From Acidithiobacillus ferrooxidans ATCC 23270 (GTDB taxonomy: Bacteria > Pseudomonadota > Gammaproteobacteria > Acidithiobacillales > Acidithiobacillaceae): a stretch of 64,000 nt of DNA. The translations under genes and the position numbers were made by a program. This document shows, in pieces, positions 9,532-18,091 of this stretch. The notes beneath the pieces are model-generated. The model was not told the origin of the DNA. It did not search any database and saw nothing but the letters and a program-made list of their open reading frames with translations. The stretch covers positions 898,001 to 962,000 of the forward strand of contig NC_011761.1 in NCBI RefSeq assembly GCF_000021485.1. Direction: 5' to 3'. Within the stretch, counting starts at the first letter, position 1. Each line of letters begins with the position of its first letter.

Positions 9532-10305
9532 ATGCTGGTAGATTCGCACTGTCATCTGGATTTCGAAGATTTTGACGCAGACCGATCTGAGATCCTGGCC
9601 CGTGCCCGGGCGGCGGGCGTGGGGGAAATGCTGATCGCCGCCGTCGTCGAGGCGCACTGGCCGCGGGTGCAGGCCCTTGCCGCCGGGCACGCCGGCGTAT
9701 GGGCGGCAGTGGGAGTACACCCCAACGAACCGGCTGGGGCAACGCCGGAATGGGAGCGTCTGCTGGTCGCGCTGGCCGCCGATAAGGTGGTTGCCGTCGG
9801 GGAGACCGGCCTGGACTATTACCGCAGCGAAGGGGACTTGTCCTGGCAACGGGAACGGTTTGCCCAGCATATAGCGGCGGCCAAGGCCACAGGAAAGCCG
9901 TTGATCGTGCACACCCGTGCGGCGGCCGCAGACACCCTTGCCATGCTGCGCAGTGAAGATGCGGCGGCCGCCGGCGGCGTCATCCATTGCTTTACCGAAA
10001 ACCGAGATTTTGCGCGGACGGCCCTGGATATGGGTTTTTATATCTCCTTTTCCGGCATCGTGACGTTCAGGAAGTCCGTCGAATTGCAGGCGGTGGCGAA
10101 GATGCTGCCGGCGGATCGCCTGCTGGTGGAGACGGATGCGCCTTATCTGGCTCCCGAGCCGCAGCGCGGCAGGCGCAACGAGCCGGCTTTCGTGGCCCAT
10201 GTCGCGGCCTTTCTCGCAGCGTTGCGGGGCGAGGCGCCGGAGGCGGTCGCCACGCAGACCACCGCCAATTTCCACGCCCTGTTCAGACACGCGGTAGCGT
10301 CATGA
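9532..10305 (+). CDS. TatD-family metal-dependent hydrolase/DNase
   Basis: The product is 257 residues with the TIM-barrel amidohydrolase-like motifs of the family: DSHCHLDF at the N-terminus, GETGLDYY, VHTRA, and the C-terminal ETDAPYLAP. TatD/YcfH proteins are metal-dependent exonucleases acting on DNA in the cytosol. The stop overlaps the next start (ATGA at 10302), so it forms an operon with the PhnP-like gene and probably with rlmB. Confidence 0.92.
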   Translation: MLVDSHCHLDFEDFDADRSEILARARAAGVGEMLIAAVVEAHWPRVQALAAGHAGVWAAVGVHPNEPAGATPEWERLLVALAADKVVAVGETGLDYYRSEGDLSWQRERFAQHIAAAKATGKPLIVHTRAAAADTLAMLRSEDAAAAGGVIHCFTENRDFARTALDMGFYISFSGIVTFRKSVELQAVAKMLPADRLLVETDAPYLAPEPQRGRRNEPAFVAHVAAFLAALRGEAPEAVATQTTANFHALFRHAVAS

Positions 10306-11060
10306 AGGTGGTTTTCCTCGGTACGGGATCCAGTGCCGGAACCCCGGTGATTGCCTGCCACTGCCCGGTTTGTTGTAGCGACGACCCGCGCAATCACCGC
10401 CTGCGGGCCAGTATCCTGGTGCGGGATGAAGGCGTTGATCTGCTGGTGGATACCGGTCCTGACCTGCGTCAGCAGATGCTGCGTGCCGGCGTGCAGTCGC
10501 TGACGGCCGTGCTCTATACCCATTTTCACGCCGATCATATCAATGGGGTTGACGATCTGCGCGCCTTCAATTTTGCACAGGAGGTCGTGATCCCCTGCTA
10601 TGCGGATGAGCGCACGGCAGCGGAGCTGGAGAGCCGTTTCCGCTATTGTTTTCTGCCGCCGGATCCGGCCTGGGCGAAACCTTCCCTGTCCATGCACCGG
10701 ATCGTATCGCCGCAGACCTTTGGCGGGGTTCGGGTGACGCCCATACCCGTGCTGCACGGTGATCTACCCATACTCGGGTACCGTTTCAATGATGTGGCGT
10801 ATCTGACGGATCTGAAAACGATTCCAGACGCCAGCCTAGAGCTGCTGCGGGGTTTGAAAGTGTTGGTCCTGGATTGTCTGCGTTATGAATATCACCCCAC
10901 CCATCTGCATGTCGAAGAGGCCCGGTACTGGGCGCGCCGGATTGGCGCGGAACGGACCATTCTTACTCACATGACCCATGACGTGGATTACGCGACATTG
11001 GCGGCGGAGTTGCCGGAGGGCGTCATTCCCGCCAGTGATGGTATGGTCCTGGACCTTTAG
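10302..11060 (+). CDS. MBL-fold metallohydrolase (PhnP-like)
   Basis: The product is 252 residues of the metallo-beta-lactamase fold. The metal site THFHADHINGVDD is clear, with a later LTHMTHDVDY and an N-terminal GTGSSAGTPVIACHCPVC that carries the Zn-binding cysteines seen in PhnP (cyclic ribose phosphodiesterase). The ATG at 10302 is coupled to the tatD-like stop. Since no phosphonate genes are nearby, the true substrate is open. This is the last chromosomal gene before the tRNA. Confidence 0.88.
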   Translation: MKVVFLGTGSSAGTPVIACHCPVCCSDDPRNHRLRASILVRDEGVDLLVDTGPDLRQQMLRAGVQSLTAVLYTHFHADHINGVDDLRAFNFAQEVVIPCYADERTAAELESRFRYCFLPPDPAWAKPSLSMHRIVSPQTFGGVRVTPIPVLHGDLPILGYRFNDVAYLTDLKTIPDASLELLRGLKVLVLDCLRYEYHPTHLHVEEARYWARRIGAERTILTHMTHDVDYATLAAELPEGVIPASDGMVLDL

Positions 11061-11148
11061 CATCGGCATCTGCAGGACCGGCGCGTGCAAAGAGGTACCC
11101 AGAAAAGGTTTGACATCATCCGCATGAATCCATATATTACGCCGCATC

Positions 11149-11224
<76 letters not shown>

Positions 11225-11230
11225 AACAAA

Positions 11231-12280
11231 TCAACTGGTTACAGTGCGTTTGGCTTCCTCGACCAAGTGTGGTTGTGACAATTTTGTACCATACGCCGGC
11301 TGCAGGTTTTGACCCGCGTTCTGCGCATACTGGGCGAGGTGTTCCGGTGATAGGTGAGCGTACTTGCGCACCATCTCCGATGAGTGCCACCCTCCGAGAT
11401 CCTGCAAGGTGTTGAGCGGAGTTCCAGCCTGGATATGCCAACTCGCCCAGGTATGGCGAAGATCATGCCACCGGAAGTTTTCGATCCCTGCCCGTTCCAG
11501 GGCTTTTTTCCATGCCTTCGTATTCACTTGTGTGACCCGTTTCCCACAATAAGTAAAAACATAAATGGGATGATTTCCGATTTGCGCCCGAAGAATGGAT
11601 ATCGCAACATCATCCAGAGGTACCGTGATTGGCTTTCTAGCCTTGGCTTGATCGGCGTGTATCCAGGCGATTTTTCGCCCGAGATCCAACTGAGACCATT
11701 CCAGTCCGGTGACATTTGATCTGCGGAGACCTGTCGCCAGGGAAAACGCCGCCATATCCCGTAAATGTGGTGGTAACTCGTTAAGAAGCAGAACCGCCTG
11801 CTCTGGGGTTAACCATCGCACTCTTTGTGTTGGCGTTGGGTAAGGACGCAAAAGTGGTGGATAATCCAGCCATCCCCACTCCACGGCGGCGCGAAGCATG
11901 GAACGGATCAGCGCCATATAATGATTTGCGGTGGACGCTGATGTCTGTGTCTTTTTGATTTGGAGAACGGTCATTATGCGATCCCGATTGAGGTCACGAA
12001 GGGGTACACCTCGAAAGTGATCCTGTAGCCACGCCAGAAAAATTTCATCCGTCACCAAGCTCGCCTTGTGAGCCTTTTCATCCAGCCACCGTACTCCGGC
12101 ATCATCCCACGTATATGCTGGTCTGTCCCCTAATTGGACCTGCCGCCAGGCCTGGGCCTTGAGGCTATCGTGGAGTTCTTCTGCCTGTGCCTTTTCCGTT
12201 GTTCCAGCCGAGCGTCTAATGCGCTGCCCGTTGGGTGTAGTGAAGCTAATCCACCAAGTTTTACCACGTTTGTAGAGCAT
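11231..12280 (-). CDS. int: tyrosine recombinase (element integrase)
   Basis: The product is 349 residues. The N-terminal part (MLYKRGKTWWISFTTPNGQR) is the arm-binding type seen in phage and island integrases. The catalytic residues are all visible: Arg in SLATGLRRSN, His-x-x-Arg in HDLRHTWASW, His in GGWHS and the nucleophile Tyr in VRKYAHLS. The gene reads toward the tRNA, as in most tRNA-integrating elements, and would catalyse integration and excision. Its start overlaps the excisionase-like gene by about 150 bp in another frame. Confidence 0.95.
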   Translation of the reverse strand: MLYKRGKTWWISFTTPNGQRIRRSAGTTEKAQAEELHDSLKAQAWRQVQLGDRPAYTWDDAGVRWLDEKAHKASLVTDEIFLAWLQDHFRGVPLRDLNRDRIMTVLQIKKTQTSASTANHYMALIRSMLRAAVEWGWLDYPPLLRPYPTPTQRVRWLTPEQAVLLLNELPPHLRDMAAFSLATGLRRSNVTGLEWSQLDLGRKIAWIHADQAKARKPITVPLDDVAISILRAQIGNHPIYVFTYCGKRVTQVNTKAWKKALERAGIENFRWHDLRHTWASWHIQAGTPLNTLQDLGGWHSSEMVRKYAHLSPEHLAQYAQNAGQNLQPAYGTKLSQPHLVEEAKRTVTS

Positions 12281-12489
12281 TTTGCCTCCGTGTTTCCGCG
12301 TGAAGGCGCCGCTTGCCGATTCTGAGGATATAGGGATCGGAAGTAGGCGACAAGGTCATCCTCCAGAAACGCCCAGCACCTGCCAGGTTTAGCTGCAGGG
12401 ATAGTCCCCTTCTTCGCCCTTCGGCGCACCTCTTCCTTGCTGAGGTTGAGGAATTTTGCGGCATCATCCAGGTCCAGGGTTCTGGCCAT
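12130..12489 (-). CDS. excisionase-like HTH DNA-binding protein
   Basis: The product is 119 residues. Residues 1-55 form a helix-turn-helix of the excisionase/HTH_17 type (LDDAAKFLNLSKEEVRRRAKKGTIPA...CWAFLEDDLVAYF). The remaining part is polar and low in recognisable features. The ATG at 12489 has AAAGGAG 7 bases upstream. It lies just upstream of int and overlaps it, which suits a recombination directionality factor, although the assignment is inferred from fold and place. Confidence 0.75.
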   Translation of the reverse strand: MARTLDLDDAAKFLNLSKEEVRRRAKKGTIPAAKPGRCWAFLEDDLVAYFRSLYPQNRQAAPSRGNTEAKCSTNVVKLGGLASLHPTGSALDARLEQRKRHRQKNSTIASRPRPGGRSN

Positions 12490-12509
12490 GGCGTTCTCCT
12501 TTCCGATCT

Positions 12510-12932
12510 CTACGACATCCGTGCAAAACATGGCATTGCGGCGCCAGGGTACAAGCATCCGCCGGAACAATTTGTGCCGGCATCGCCGCATTGGACCTTT
12601 ACCTTGGTCAGCCTGGTGGTGACGGTCACCGGATCCGCATCCCATTTGCCCGGGCAGGGCGCATCCACGCCACCGAAAGAGTACGTGCGTTCCTGACTAT
12701 CGACAGCAAGAATATGGTGTGGAGTAACCGACTGAACGGTGAGCGGTATCACCTCACGCGCTCCAAAATCATATAGCACGCGGTCACCGGGTTGGAGATT
12801 GAACTGTACCAGCGTGTCGCGCTCATGGACCCCGGTTGCTTCGTAGTCATAGCCGTTCCGGTGCAGCAACGGCCGGTAACGATGGCTGGCAGTATAGCGG
12901 TAATCGCGGTTGTCGAAGGCGGTGCGTGACAT
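12510..12932 (-). CDS. hypothetical protein, first gene of the integrase operon
   Basis: The product is 140 residues with a beta-rich centre (QPGDRVLYDFG...VIPLTVQSVTPHHILAV) and several cysteines at the C-terminus. I do not recognise the family. It starts with ATG at 12932, 34 bases downstream of a good minus-strand promoter, and is followed by the excisionase-like gene and int on the same strand. Confidence 0.55.
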   Translation of the reverse strand: MSRTAFDNRDYRYTASHRYRPLLHRNGYDYEATGVHERDTLVQFNLQPGDRVLYDFGAREVIPLTVQSVTPHHILAVDSQERTYSFGGVDAPCPGKWDADPVTVTTRLTKVKVQCGDAGTNCSGGCLYPGAAMPCFARMS

Positions 12933-12965
12933 TGGACAGTACCCATCGGTGGTGACGATGGTTAA

Positions 12966-12994
12966 AGTATAGCGCCACTAAACATTATGGTCAA
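12966..12994 (-). promoter_or_regulatory. sigma70 promoter for the integrase operon
   Basis: On the minus strand TTGACC (12994-12989) and TATACT (12971-12966) are separated by exactly 17 bases. It would drive the hypothetical gene, the excisionase-like gene and int. Confidence 0.75.
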
Positions 12995-13294
12995 GCAGGG
13001 CATTACATCGTTTCATGGGCTGGTGAGAAGGATTTTCTTGCGGCAAGGCCGAAGATTTTGATAGGGATAAAAGGCTGGATTCACCATGGAGTAATCAACG
13101 TCGTGGGCGCTGTGTGAGTGTCGCCATGTGCAGCCTGTGTCTGTGCTTCGTGAAGTCCGTTGGCGCGACAGTTCGGCGTGGAGCGGGGCAGAGTATGATG
13201 CTTTCCGTTCCACCCCCGTAGCAACTAAAGCGTTATGCAACAGGATGTTGGGTGTTTCGGATTATAAACGATGGCACACTTTATTAGAGAAACG
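12995..13294. other. 300-bp intergenic stretch without a convincing gene
   Basis: It holds the upstream side of the integrase promoter and the 3' side of the repressor gene. A 75-codon minus-strand frame at 13013-13240 is open, but it has unbalanced composition and no ribosome site. No terminator or repeat was clear. Confidence 0.5.
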
Positions 13295-14026
13295 TTAAAT
13301 CGTCGAACCGTTTTTGATTGGCGATATCAATGTCACACTAAACTCAATAACCTCACCAATAATGGCGATGTGCTCCATATCCGTTGCGGACACTTGCACA
13401 TCTGGATAAGCTGGATTGTTGGAACGAATAATAATACCGCTATCCGGGCGCTTAAATAGAGCCTTTACTTGTATTTCTTCGCCTGACCTTAGAACGTATA
13501 TTTTTCCGTTTTGTATGTTGGTTCGGCTTTTGTCAACAGTGATCCACGCTCCGTTTTTGATGTACGGCTCCATTGAGTCACCATAAACCCTGACTCTAAA
13601 CAGATACTTACTGTCAAGGCCGTATTTTTGAAGCCAAGATCTGGCGTATCGAAATTTACGCTCCTCTTGTATTGTTTCGCATACAATTCTGCTGCCCGCA
13701 CCAACCTGTAAATTCAAGGCGGGGATTTCTACCTCACCATCACCTAAACCTTCTTCGTCTTGATATTCTGAAACACTCAGACTACCTTCCGGCTTCTGTG
13801 GTTTGTGCGCTGCGGATTCGCGTCCACTCCATAGCCACTCAATGGGTACACCAGACAATTCGGCTAGGCGGAAAAGGTTTTCCCTCGAGGGAACGGTTCT
13901 GGTGGCAATATTTCCAGAAACCCATTGTGATATAGATCCACGAGAAATCCCCAGCTTTTCGGCCAAGGCATTCTGTGTAAACCCGGATTGCTTGATGGCA
14001 AACTTGATTCTTTCATGTAGTTCCAT
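13295..14026 (-). CDS. CI/LexA-type repressor (XRE HTH + S24 peptidase)
   Basis: The product is 243 residues. Residues 1-65 are an XRE-type helix-turn-helix (FTQNALAEKLGISRGSISQWVSG). The C-terminal half is an S24 autopeptidase with the nucleophile Ser in YGDSMEPYI, a candidate Lys in QVKALFKRP and a possible Ala-Gly cleavage site (GAGSR) between the domains. Such repressors keep phages and SXT-like ICEs silent and are inactivated by RecA during the SOS response. It is divergent from the Cro-like gene at 14109 and most likely binds the 80-bp region between them. Confidence 0.88.
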   Translation of the reverse strand: MELHERIKFAIKQSGFTQNALAEKLGISRGSISQWVSGNIATRTVPSRENLFRLAELSGVPIEWLWSGRESAAHKPQKPEGSLSVSEYQDEEGLGDGEVEIPALNLQVGAGSRIVCETIQEERKFRYARSWLQKYGLDSKYLFRVRVYGDSMEPYIKNGAWITVDKSRTNIQNGKIYVLRSGEEIQVKALFKRPDSGIIIRSNNPAYPDVQVSATDMEHIAIIGEVIEFSVTLISPIKNGSTI

Positions 14027-14072
14027 ACCTAAAAGTTTAGCTGATCTATACGTGCTGTCAGCCGGGCGGCGC

Positions 14073-14100
14073 TTGACATAGTGTTTAGCACGGCTGTACT
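14073..14100 (+). promoter_or_regulatory. rightward promoter in the repressor/Cro-like control region
   Basis: TTGACA (14073-14078) and TGTACT (14095-14100) are 16 bases apart. The predicted start of transcription is within 2-3 bases of the ATG at 14109, so the Cro-like message may be leaderless or nearly so. Complementary CGTGCT (14051-14056) and AGCACG (14087-14092) could be operator halves for the repressor. Confidence 0.6.
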
Positions 14101-14108
14101 CTGTCGAT

Positions 14109-14318
14109 ATGGATACGAAACTCATCATCAAATCCTTGGGCGGTCCTACCGCCGTGGCGAGACTGATCGGCATCACAAAAGGTGCGGTCTCGCAGTGGAA
14201 GGCTATCCCAGTCGATAAGGCTATCCTTATAGAGCGCGCCACCCACGGGTCAATTACCCGGCAAGAGCTTCGCCCAGATATCTTTCTTCCACACGTCTCA
14301 GACGGTGACACCTCGTGA
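14109..14318 (+). CDS. Cro-like HTH protein
   Basis: The product is 69 residues and almost wholly a helix-turn-helix: KSLGGPTAVARLIGITKGAVSQWK. It matches small Cro/YdaS-type proteins that oppose a CI-type repressor. It has no ribosome site, consistent with a near-leaderless transcript. The stop overlaps the GTG of the next gene, so the pair is translationally coupled. Confidence 0.8.
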   Translation: MDTKLIIKSLGGPTAVARLIGITKGAVSQWKAIPVDKAILIERATHGSITRQELRPDIFLPHVSDGDTS

Positions 14319-14626
14319 GCCTACTCTCCAGGTTGCAGGACGAAAAGGCACGCAAGGCCGCGCAGAAAATCTTACAGAAAATGCAAGTTCCTGGATGCCA
14401 AACTGCGTTGGCCAAGGCCCTTGGCGTATCCGAGGCGACCGTATCCCGAGCGAAGAACCAATGCCTGGAGAACGGCATTGCGCTGGTTTACTCCTCCAAA
14501 CACAAGATCGTCCACGAAGACGCTGTTTGCGTCAACCGCCACGCGCTGGATTTCATGCGGGCGATCACCGTCCTGGTGCTGAGCAGCGACGAGATGTGGA
14601 CCATCATTTGCGAGGATCTGGAATGA
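14315..14626 (+). CDS. phage CII-like regulatory protein
   Basis: The product is 103 residues. The centre, ALAKALGVSEATVSRAKN, is a helix-turn-helix of the kind in lambda CII proteins, and the length fits. It starts with GTG on the Cro-like stop. CII-type proteins activate repressor and integrase promoters; whether this one does so is inferred from place (repressor, Cro-like, CII-like in lambda order). Confidence 0.7.
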   Translation: MSLLSRLQDEKARKAAQKILQKMQVPGCQTALAKALGVSEATVSRAKNQCLENGIALVYSSKHKIVHEDAVCVNRHALDFMRAITVLVLSSDEMWTIICEDLE

Positions 14627-14629
14627 TGC

Positions 14630-14928
14630 AGGCCCTGCGCGATATCAGCTCCTTGACACCCCCGTCCGCCTGGGGCTACGCTGATTCCGTCACTGGGGTT
14701 CCAGTGATCGGGTTTGAGAGCCCGAAACAATCAGGCGGACAGCCGCCATTCCCTTACGGGAGTCGGCATTTTTTATGTCCGTGGTCCGGCGTTGCTCCTA
14801 TGGGCGGGCCGGACGGGGAGCCGAAAGGCTCGCCGGTGCCTGGTTGCCGGTCTCTCAACCCGTTCGGTTCCGTCCACCCTTGTGAGAGGGGGTTGGCGGG
14901 AAATAGACCGCAAACCAGGAGTTTGACC
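14630..14928 (+). promoter_or_regulatory. structured leader region, Ash/icd-like
   Basis: About 300 bp between the CII-like gene and the antirepressor contain many short inverted repeats, for example CACTGGGGTTCCAGTG (14692-14707) and GGGTTTGAGAGCCC. Overlapping frames read RHFLCPWSGVAPMGGPDGEPKGSPVPG and FYVRGPALL, which recall the poorly understood Ash family of P4-like elements. It may act as a structured RNA rather than as protein. The assignment is tentative. Confidence 0.4.
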
Positions 14929-15564
14929 ATGGACACCCATACCCCCGGCGCGTCCGCGCCTGTGCAGGCTGCAAAGTCCGCTGTCTTTCAATTCCACTCC
15001 ACCGAAGTCCGCACCGTAGATCGTGACGGTCAGGTGTGGTTTGCTGGCGATGTTGCCAAGGCGCTGAACTATGCTGATGCCGTGCAGATGACCCGGGTTC
15101 TCGATGAGGACGAAAAGGGTCTGCACACTATGCAGACCCTTGGCGGCAACCAGCAGGTTGTTGTTCTCTCCGAATCGGGCCTCTATCACGCCCTGCTCAA
15201 ATCTCGCAAACCAGAGGCTCGCCCTTTCAGGCGATGGGTCACTGCTGAAGTCTTGCCCGCCATTCGTCGTAATGGCACTTCTTCAGTCGCGGCCGCGCAG
15301 ATCCCCGATGCATTACAGAAAACCAGGTATCTGCTCACGGTCTATGCGGATGGCCGCTCCCAGATCACGCCACTTCCACAGGATGCGGCCGTGCTGTCAG
15401 CCAAGAACAAAATCAGCATGTCCACGCTCATGCGCGAATTCATACCCAGCGAGATATTGCCGGACCTGATGCACATCGGACTCGACCGTCTGGCCAGGAT
15501 GGCGGAACAAGGCAGAAATGTCCCCGTCTGCGCCACCCCCGTCGATAAGGAAGTCGAGCCATGA
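14929..15564 (+). CDS. BRO-N domain phage antirepressor-like protein
   Basis: The product is 211 residues. Residues about 20-120 are a BRO-N domain (VWFAGDVAKALNYADAVQMTRVLDEDEKG ... LSESGLYHALLKSRKPEARPFRRWV). BRO proteins bind DNA and in phages often act as antirepressors. The C-terminal part is unassigned. The ATG at 14929 follows AGGAG, though the frame is open much further upstream through the structured leader. The stop overlaps the next short frame. Confidence 0.82.
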   Translation: MDTHTPGASAPVQAAKSAVFQFHSTEVRTVDRDGQVWFAGDVAKALNYADAVQMTRVLDEDEKGLHTMQTLGGNQQVVVLSESGLYHALLKSRKPEARPFRRWVTAEVLPAIRRNGTSSVAAAQIPDALQKTRYLLTVYADGRSQITPLPQDAAVLSAKNKISMSTLMREFIPSEILPDLMHIGLDRLARMAEQGRNVPVCATPVDKEVEP

Positions 15565-15788
15565 GCCCTGGATTCCGTTGTTCCTGCCTGTTCCGTTTAC
15601 GAATGGGTATGGGGTCGCGAAGGGAAGCCGCCCCAGGTGGGGTGCAGGCCTCGCCAGTTCCATGCCCTGAACCGTCCACTTCTATGCCAGGAAACGGAGG
15701 CATCCGGATTGCGTCCCCCTTCACGCAATCATTCCTGGCACCCTACATACGAAGGGTTGAGGGGGTAGATTTATGCCGATTCGTTTGA
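15561..15788 (+). CDS. small hypothetical protein, doubtful
   Basis: A 75-codon frame begins at an ATGA overlap with the antirepressor stop and runs into the next gene's start. The product is Pro/Gly/Ser-rich with a hydrophobic C-terminal third (ASPFTQSFLAPYIRR). The position suggests coupling, but the composition is weak evidence of a protein. Confidence 0.35.
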   Translation: MSPGFRCSCLFRLRMGMGSRREAAPGGVQASPVPCPEPSTSMPGNGGIRIASPFTQSFLAPYIRRVEGVDLCRFV

Positions 15789-16957
15789 TCAGGGACGGCA
15801 TTTTAACCAGCGAACCAGTATGTTCGCTTTCTTGGCCTTCGGAGGTTCTTTACCGGCGGCTTATGTCTGTTGTAGATGATTATGGCAGATTTCATGCCAA
15901 TCCAAGGTTGGTTCGTGCGGCTTGTTACCCGCTGCAGATCGATAAAGTTTCCGACGCGGACATTGGGAAGTGGCTCACCGAGTGTGTGACAGCGGCCCTT
16001 GTAAGTGTGTACCCGGCATCGGACGGGAAGCGTTACTTGCAGATCGAGAAGTTCGGGCAACAGATTCGTTCCAAAAGTAAGTTCCCGGAGCCAGACGGGG
16101 ACGTTCCGCTAACATCTGTTAGCAATTGCGAACAACAGAAAACAGTTGATTCCAATTGTGCGCAGATGGAAGCAGATGTTGTCGAGGTCGGGCAGCATCA
16201 AAACTCGCCTGATGACAGTTGCAAGCATGTGGAAACGGGTGCCTCACATTGTGATCAGCACGCCGAGCCAGTTAAGAGCGACTCTAAATTAGATGGCGCT
16301 AACATTCCGGCTAAGAACGACTCTAAATTAGAACTGTCTGATATGCTGGAAAATCATGGTGTTATCACTTGCAACGCATCTGATAACAATTGCAAACAAT
16401 TGTCGGCAACTGCTCACTTAGGCGTATGCGTATTCGGAGTCGAAGACGAAGGCGGAGACGGATGCGATATGCGTGCGCAAGCCCACGCGCACCCGCCCGC
16501 GCGCGAGGACGGTGACGCCCCGCCTGACGGCGGCGCGGATCGCGTGGTTTCAGCCGCTCGTTTCGGCGAATTCTACGCCGTGTATCCGAAAAAGGCGGCC
16601 AGAGCGGAAGCCCTCAAGGCCTGGAAAGCCAAAAAACTGGACCGCCTGGCGGATGTGATCATCGCCGACGTGAAGCGCCGCCAGGTCGAGCACCGTCCCT
16701 GGCTGGAGGGATTTACCCCCAATCCGGCGACCTACCTCCGGGGAGAACGCTGGACCGACGAGATCGAACCCGTCCGCAAAGCTCCAGCTTCAGCTTCAGC
16801 TTCGGCGGTGTCCCTGTCGGACGACATCGCCCAGACCCTGCACAGTTTGCCGAGCCTGCAGGGGCTGGAGCACCTGTCGAAACACGGCAGGGATACCGCC
16901 TTGGCCGCTCAGGAATGGATCCGGATGCGCAGGGCTCGCAATGGGGGTGACCTGTGA
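15773..16957 (+). CDS. phage-type replication organiser protein
   Basis: The product is 394 residues. Residues 1-100 form a winged-helix replication-initiator-like domain (SLSWPSEVLYRRLMSVVDDYGRFHANPRLVRAACYP). Next is a long low-complexity linker rich in Cys, Ser, Asp and His, and then a conserved C-terminal block (FGEFYAVYPKKAARAEALKAWKAKKLDR ... PATYLRGERW) found in many phage replication proteins. GAGGGGG upstream supports the ATG at 15773. It likely loads helicase at an element origin. The stop overlaps the next start. Confidence 0.75.
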   Translation: MPIRLIRDGILTSEPVCSLSWPSEVLYRRLMSVVDDYGRFHANPRLVRAACYPLQIDKVSDADIGKWLTECVTAALVSVYPASDGKRYLQIEKFGQQIRSKSKFPEPDGDVPLTSVSNCEQQKTVDSNCAQMEADVVEVGQHQNSPDDSCKHVETGASHCDQHAEPVKSDSKLDGANIPAKNDSKLELSDMLENHGVITCNASDNNCKQLSATAHLGVCVFGVEDEGGDGCDMRAQAHAHPPAREDGDAPPDGGADRVVSAARFGEFYAVYPKKAARAEALKAWKAKKLDRLADVIIADVKRRQVEHRPWLEGFTPNPATYLRGERWTDEIEPVRKAPASASASAVSLSDDIAQTLHSLPSLQGLEHLSKHGRDTALAAQEWIRMRRARNGGDL

Positions 16958-17688
16958 TCGACCAGGACCTTGAGGGGTTTTCGCAAATCATGACCGGCCT
17001 GGGGGAAATCTACCGGCTCTCGATTTCGGCTTCGATGATCGAAATTTACTTCCGGGCTTTGCGCCGCTACGACCTGGCGGCGGTGGATGACGCCATTCAG
17101 CGCCATTTGCTCAACCCGGACAACGGCCAGTTCATGCCGAAGCCTGCGGACATCGCGCGAATGCTGGACGGCGGCAGCAAAGACACGGCGGCGCTGGCGT
17201 GGAGCCGTTTCGACCAAGCCCTGCGGCACATCGGCACGTATCGGGATATTCGCTTCGACGACCCGATCACCATGCGGGTCGTGCAGGACATGGGCGGCTG
17301 GATCGCTTTTGGCGAGAAAACCGAAGACGAATGGCCCTTCGTCGCCAACGATTTCAAGGCACGCTACGCCAGTTACCGGTCCCGGTCGGCGCCGTTCGAC
17401 TTCCCGGCGTTGTTGCGTGGCCGGGTGAACGGCGAAAACGGATCCCAGGGATTCGCGCTGGAGCCCCCCGTGGATTTTGGCGATCCGGACCGGTGCCGGC
17501 TGGTCGAGCAGCGCGGGTCCGATTCGGCGCAAGACGGAGATATCCGCCGCGCGCTGGATGGGGCAACGGCGCGATTGGGGATCGTTGGCCTACCCAAGCC
17601 CTCTGCCGGGGTGCAACCCCCTGCCGATGATGCGCGACCTCCGTTGCCCCGGGTGAGTGCAAACCCGGAGCCGGTCCATGCGGGGTGA
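16954..17688 (+). CDS. phage-replication-associated protein (DUF6475-like)
   Basis: The product is 244 residues. The N-terminal 130 residues (LSISASMIEIYFRALRRYDLAAVDDAIQRHL ... FMPKPADIARML) are typical of small proteins encoded after phage replication organisers. The C-terminal part is Pro-rich and probably disordered. It starts with GTG at 16954, overlapping the upstream stop. It probably helps helicase loading, but this is inferred from synteny. Confidence 0.65.
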   Translation: MIDQDLEGFSQIMTGLGEIYRLSISASMIEIYFRALRRYDLAAVDDAIQRHLLNPDNGQFMPKPADIARMLDGGSKDTAALAWSRFDQALRHIGTYRDIRFDDPITMRVVQDMGGWIAFGEKTEDEWPFVANDFKARYASYRSRSAPFDFPALLRGRVNGENGSQGFALEPPVDFGDPDRCRLVEQRGSDSAQDGDIRRALDGATARLGIVGLPKPSAGVQPPADDARPPLPRVSANPEPVHAG

Positions 17689-17692
17689 CGCC

Positions 17693-17878
17693 ATGTTTCT
17701 CGACCGATGGGCGCCGGATGGGGCGTTTTCGAGCGACGAAATGGAACGGCTTTGGGACGAGGCCTGCGCCTTGCCTGGAGACCGTTTCGAAAACTGGTAT
17801 CGGCTGAAACCGCCAAGCGGCGGACAACGACAAGCCACCCCAAAACAGCAACAAACCGCACAGGAGTTCGCAAAATGA
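17693..17878 (+). CDS. small hypothetical protein
   Basis: The product is 61 residues, acidic in its first half and Gln/Lys-rich at the end (DEMERLWDEACALPGDRFENWYRL). GGGGTG lies upstream of the ATG at 17693; an in-frame ATG at 17678 is an alternative. The stop overlaps the next ATG. Function unknown. Confidence 0.5.
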   Translation: MFLDRWAPDGAFSSDEMERLWDEACALPGDRFENWYRLKPPSGGQRQATPKQQQTAQEFAK

Positions 17879-18090
17879 GCAAAACGAGCACAAGCCGCAA
17901 GCCGATGTATCGCATCTACGGGATCACCGCCGACGGGAACGAAACCCTGCGCGGCCGGTTTTCCACCTTGCCACGGGCCAACAAGGCGCTGGACGACCTG
18001 GATTTTGCCTTGTTCACGCTGCGGGACGCCGGAGTTGGGAGCGCGTTCATCGCCTATCAGATTCGCGGACCTGAAGGATTGGGGGTCTGA
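17875..18090 (+). CDS. small hypothetical protein
   Basis: The product is 71 residues (MSKTSTSRKPMYRIYGITADG...) with alternating beta-strand character (YRIYGITADGNETLRGRFSTLPRANKALDDL). CAGGAG precedes the ATG, which overlaps the previous stop (ATGA). It continues the short phage-like operon. I do not recognise it. Confidence 0.6.
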   Translation: MSKTSTSRKPMYRIYGITADGNETLRGRFSTLPRANKALDDLDFALFTLRDAGVGSAFIAYQIRGPEGLGV

Positions 18091-18091
18091 A

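Noticed and set aside
13013-13240. 75-codon minus-strand frame in the 13-kb gap
   Set aside because: Composition is Ser/Thr/Arg-rich without structure, no ribosome site and no family likeness. It was left as intergenic.
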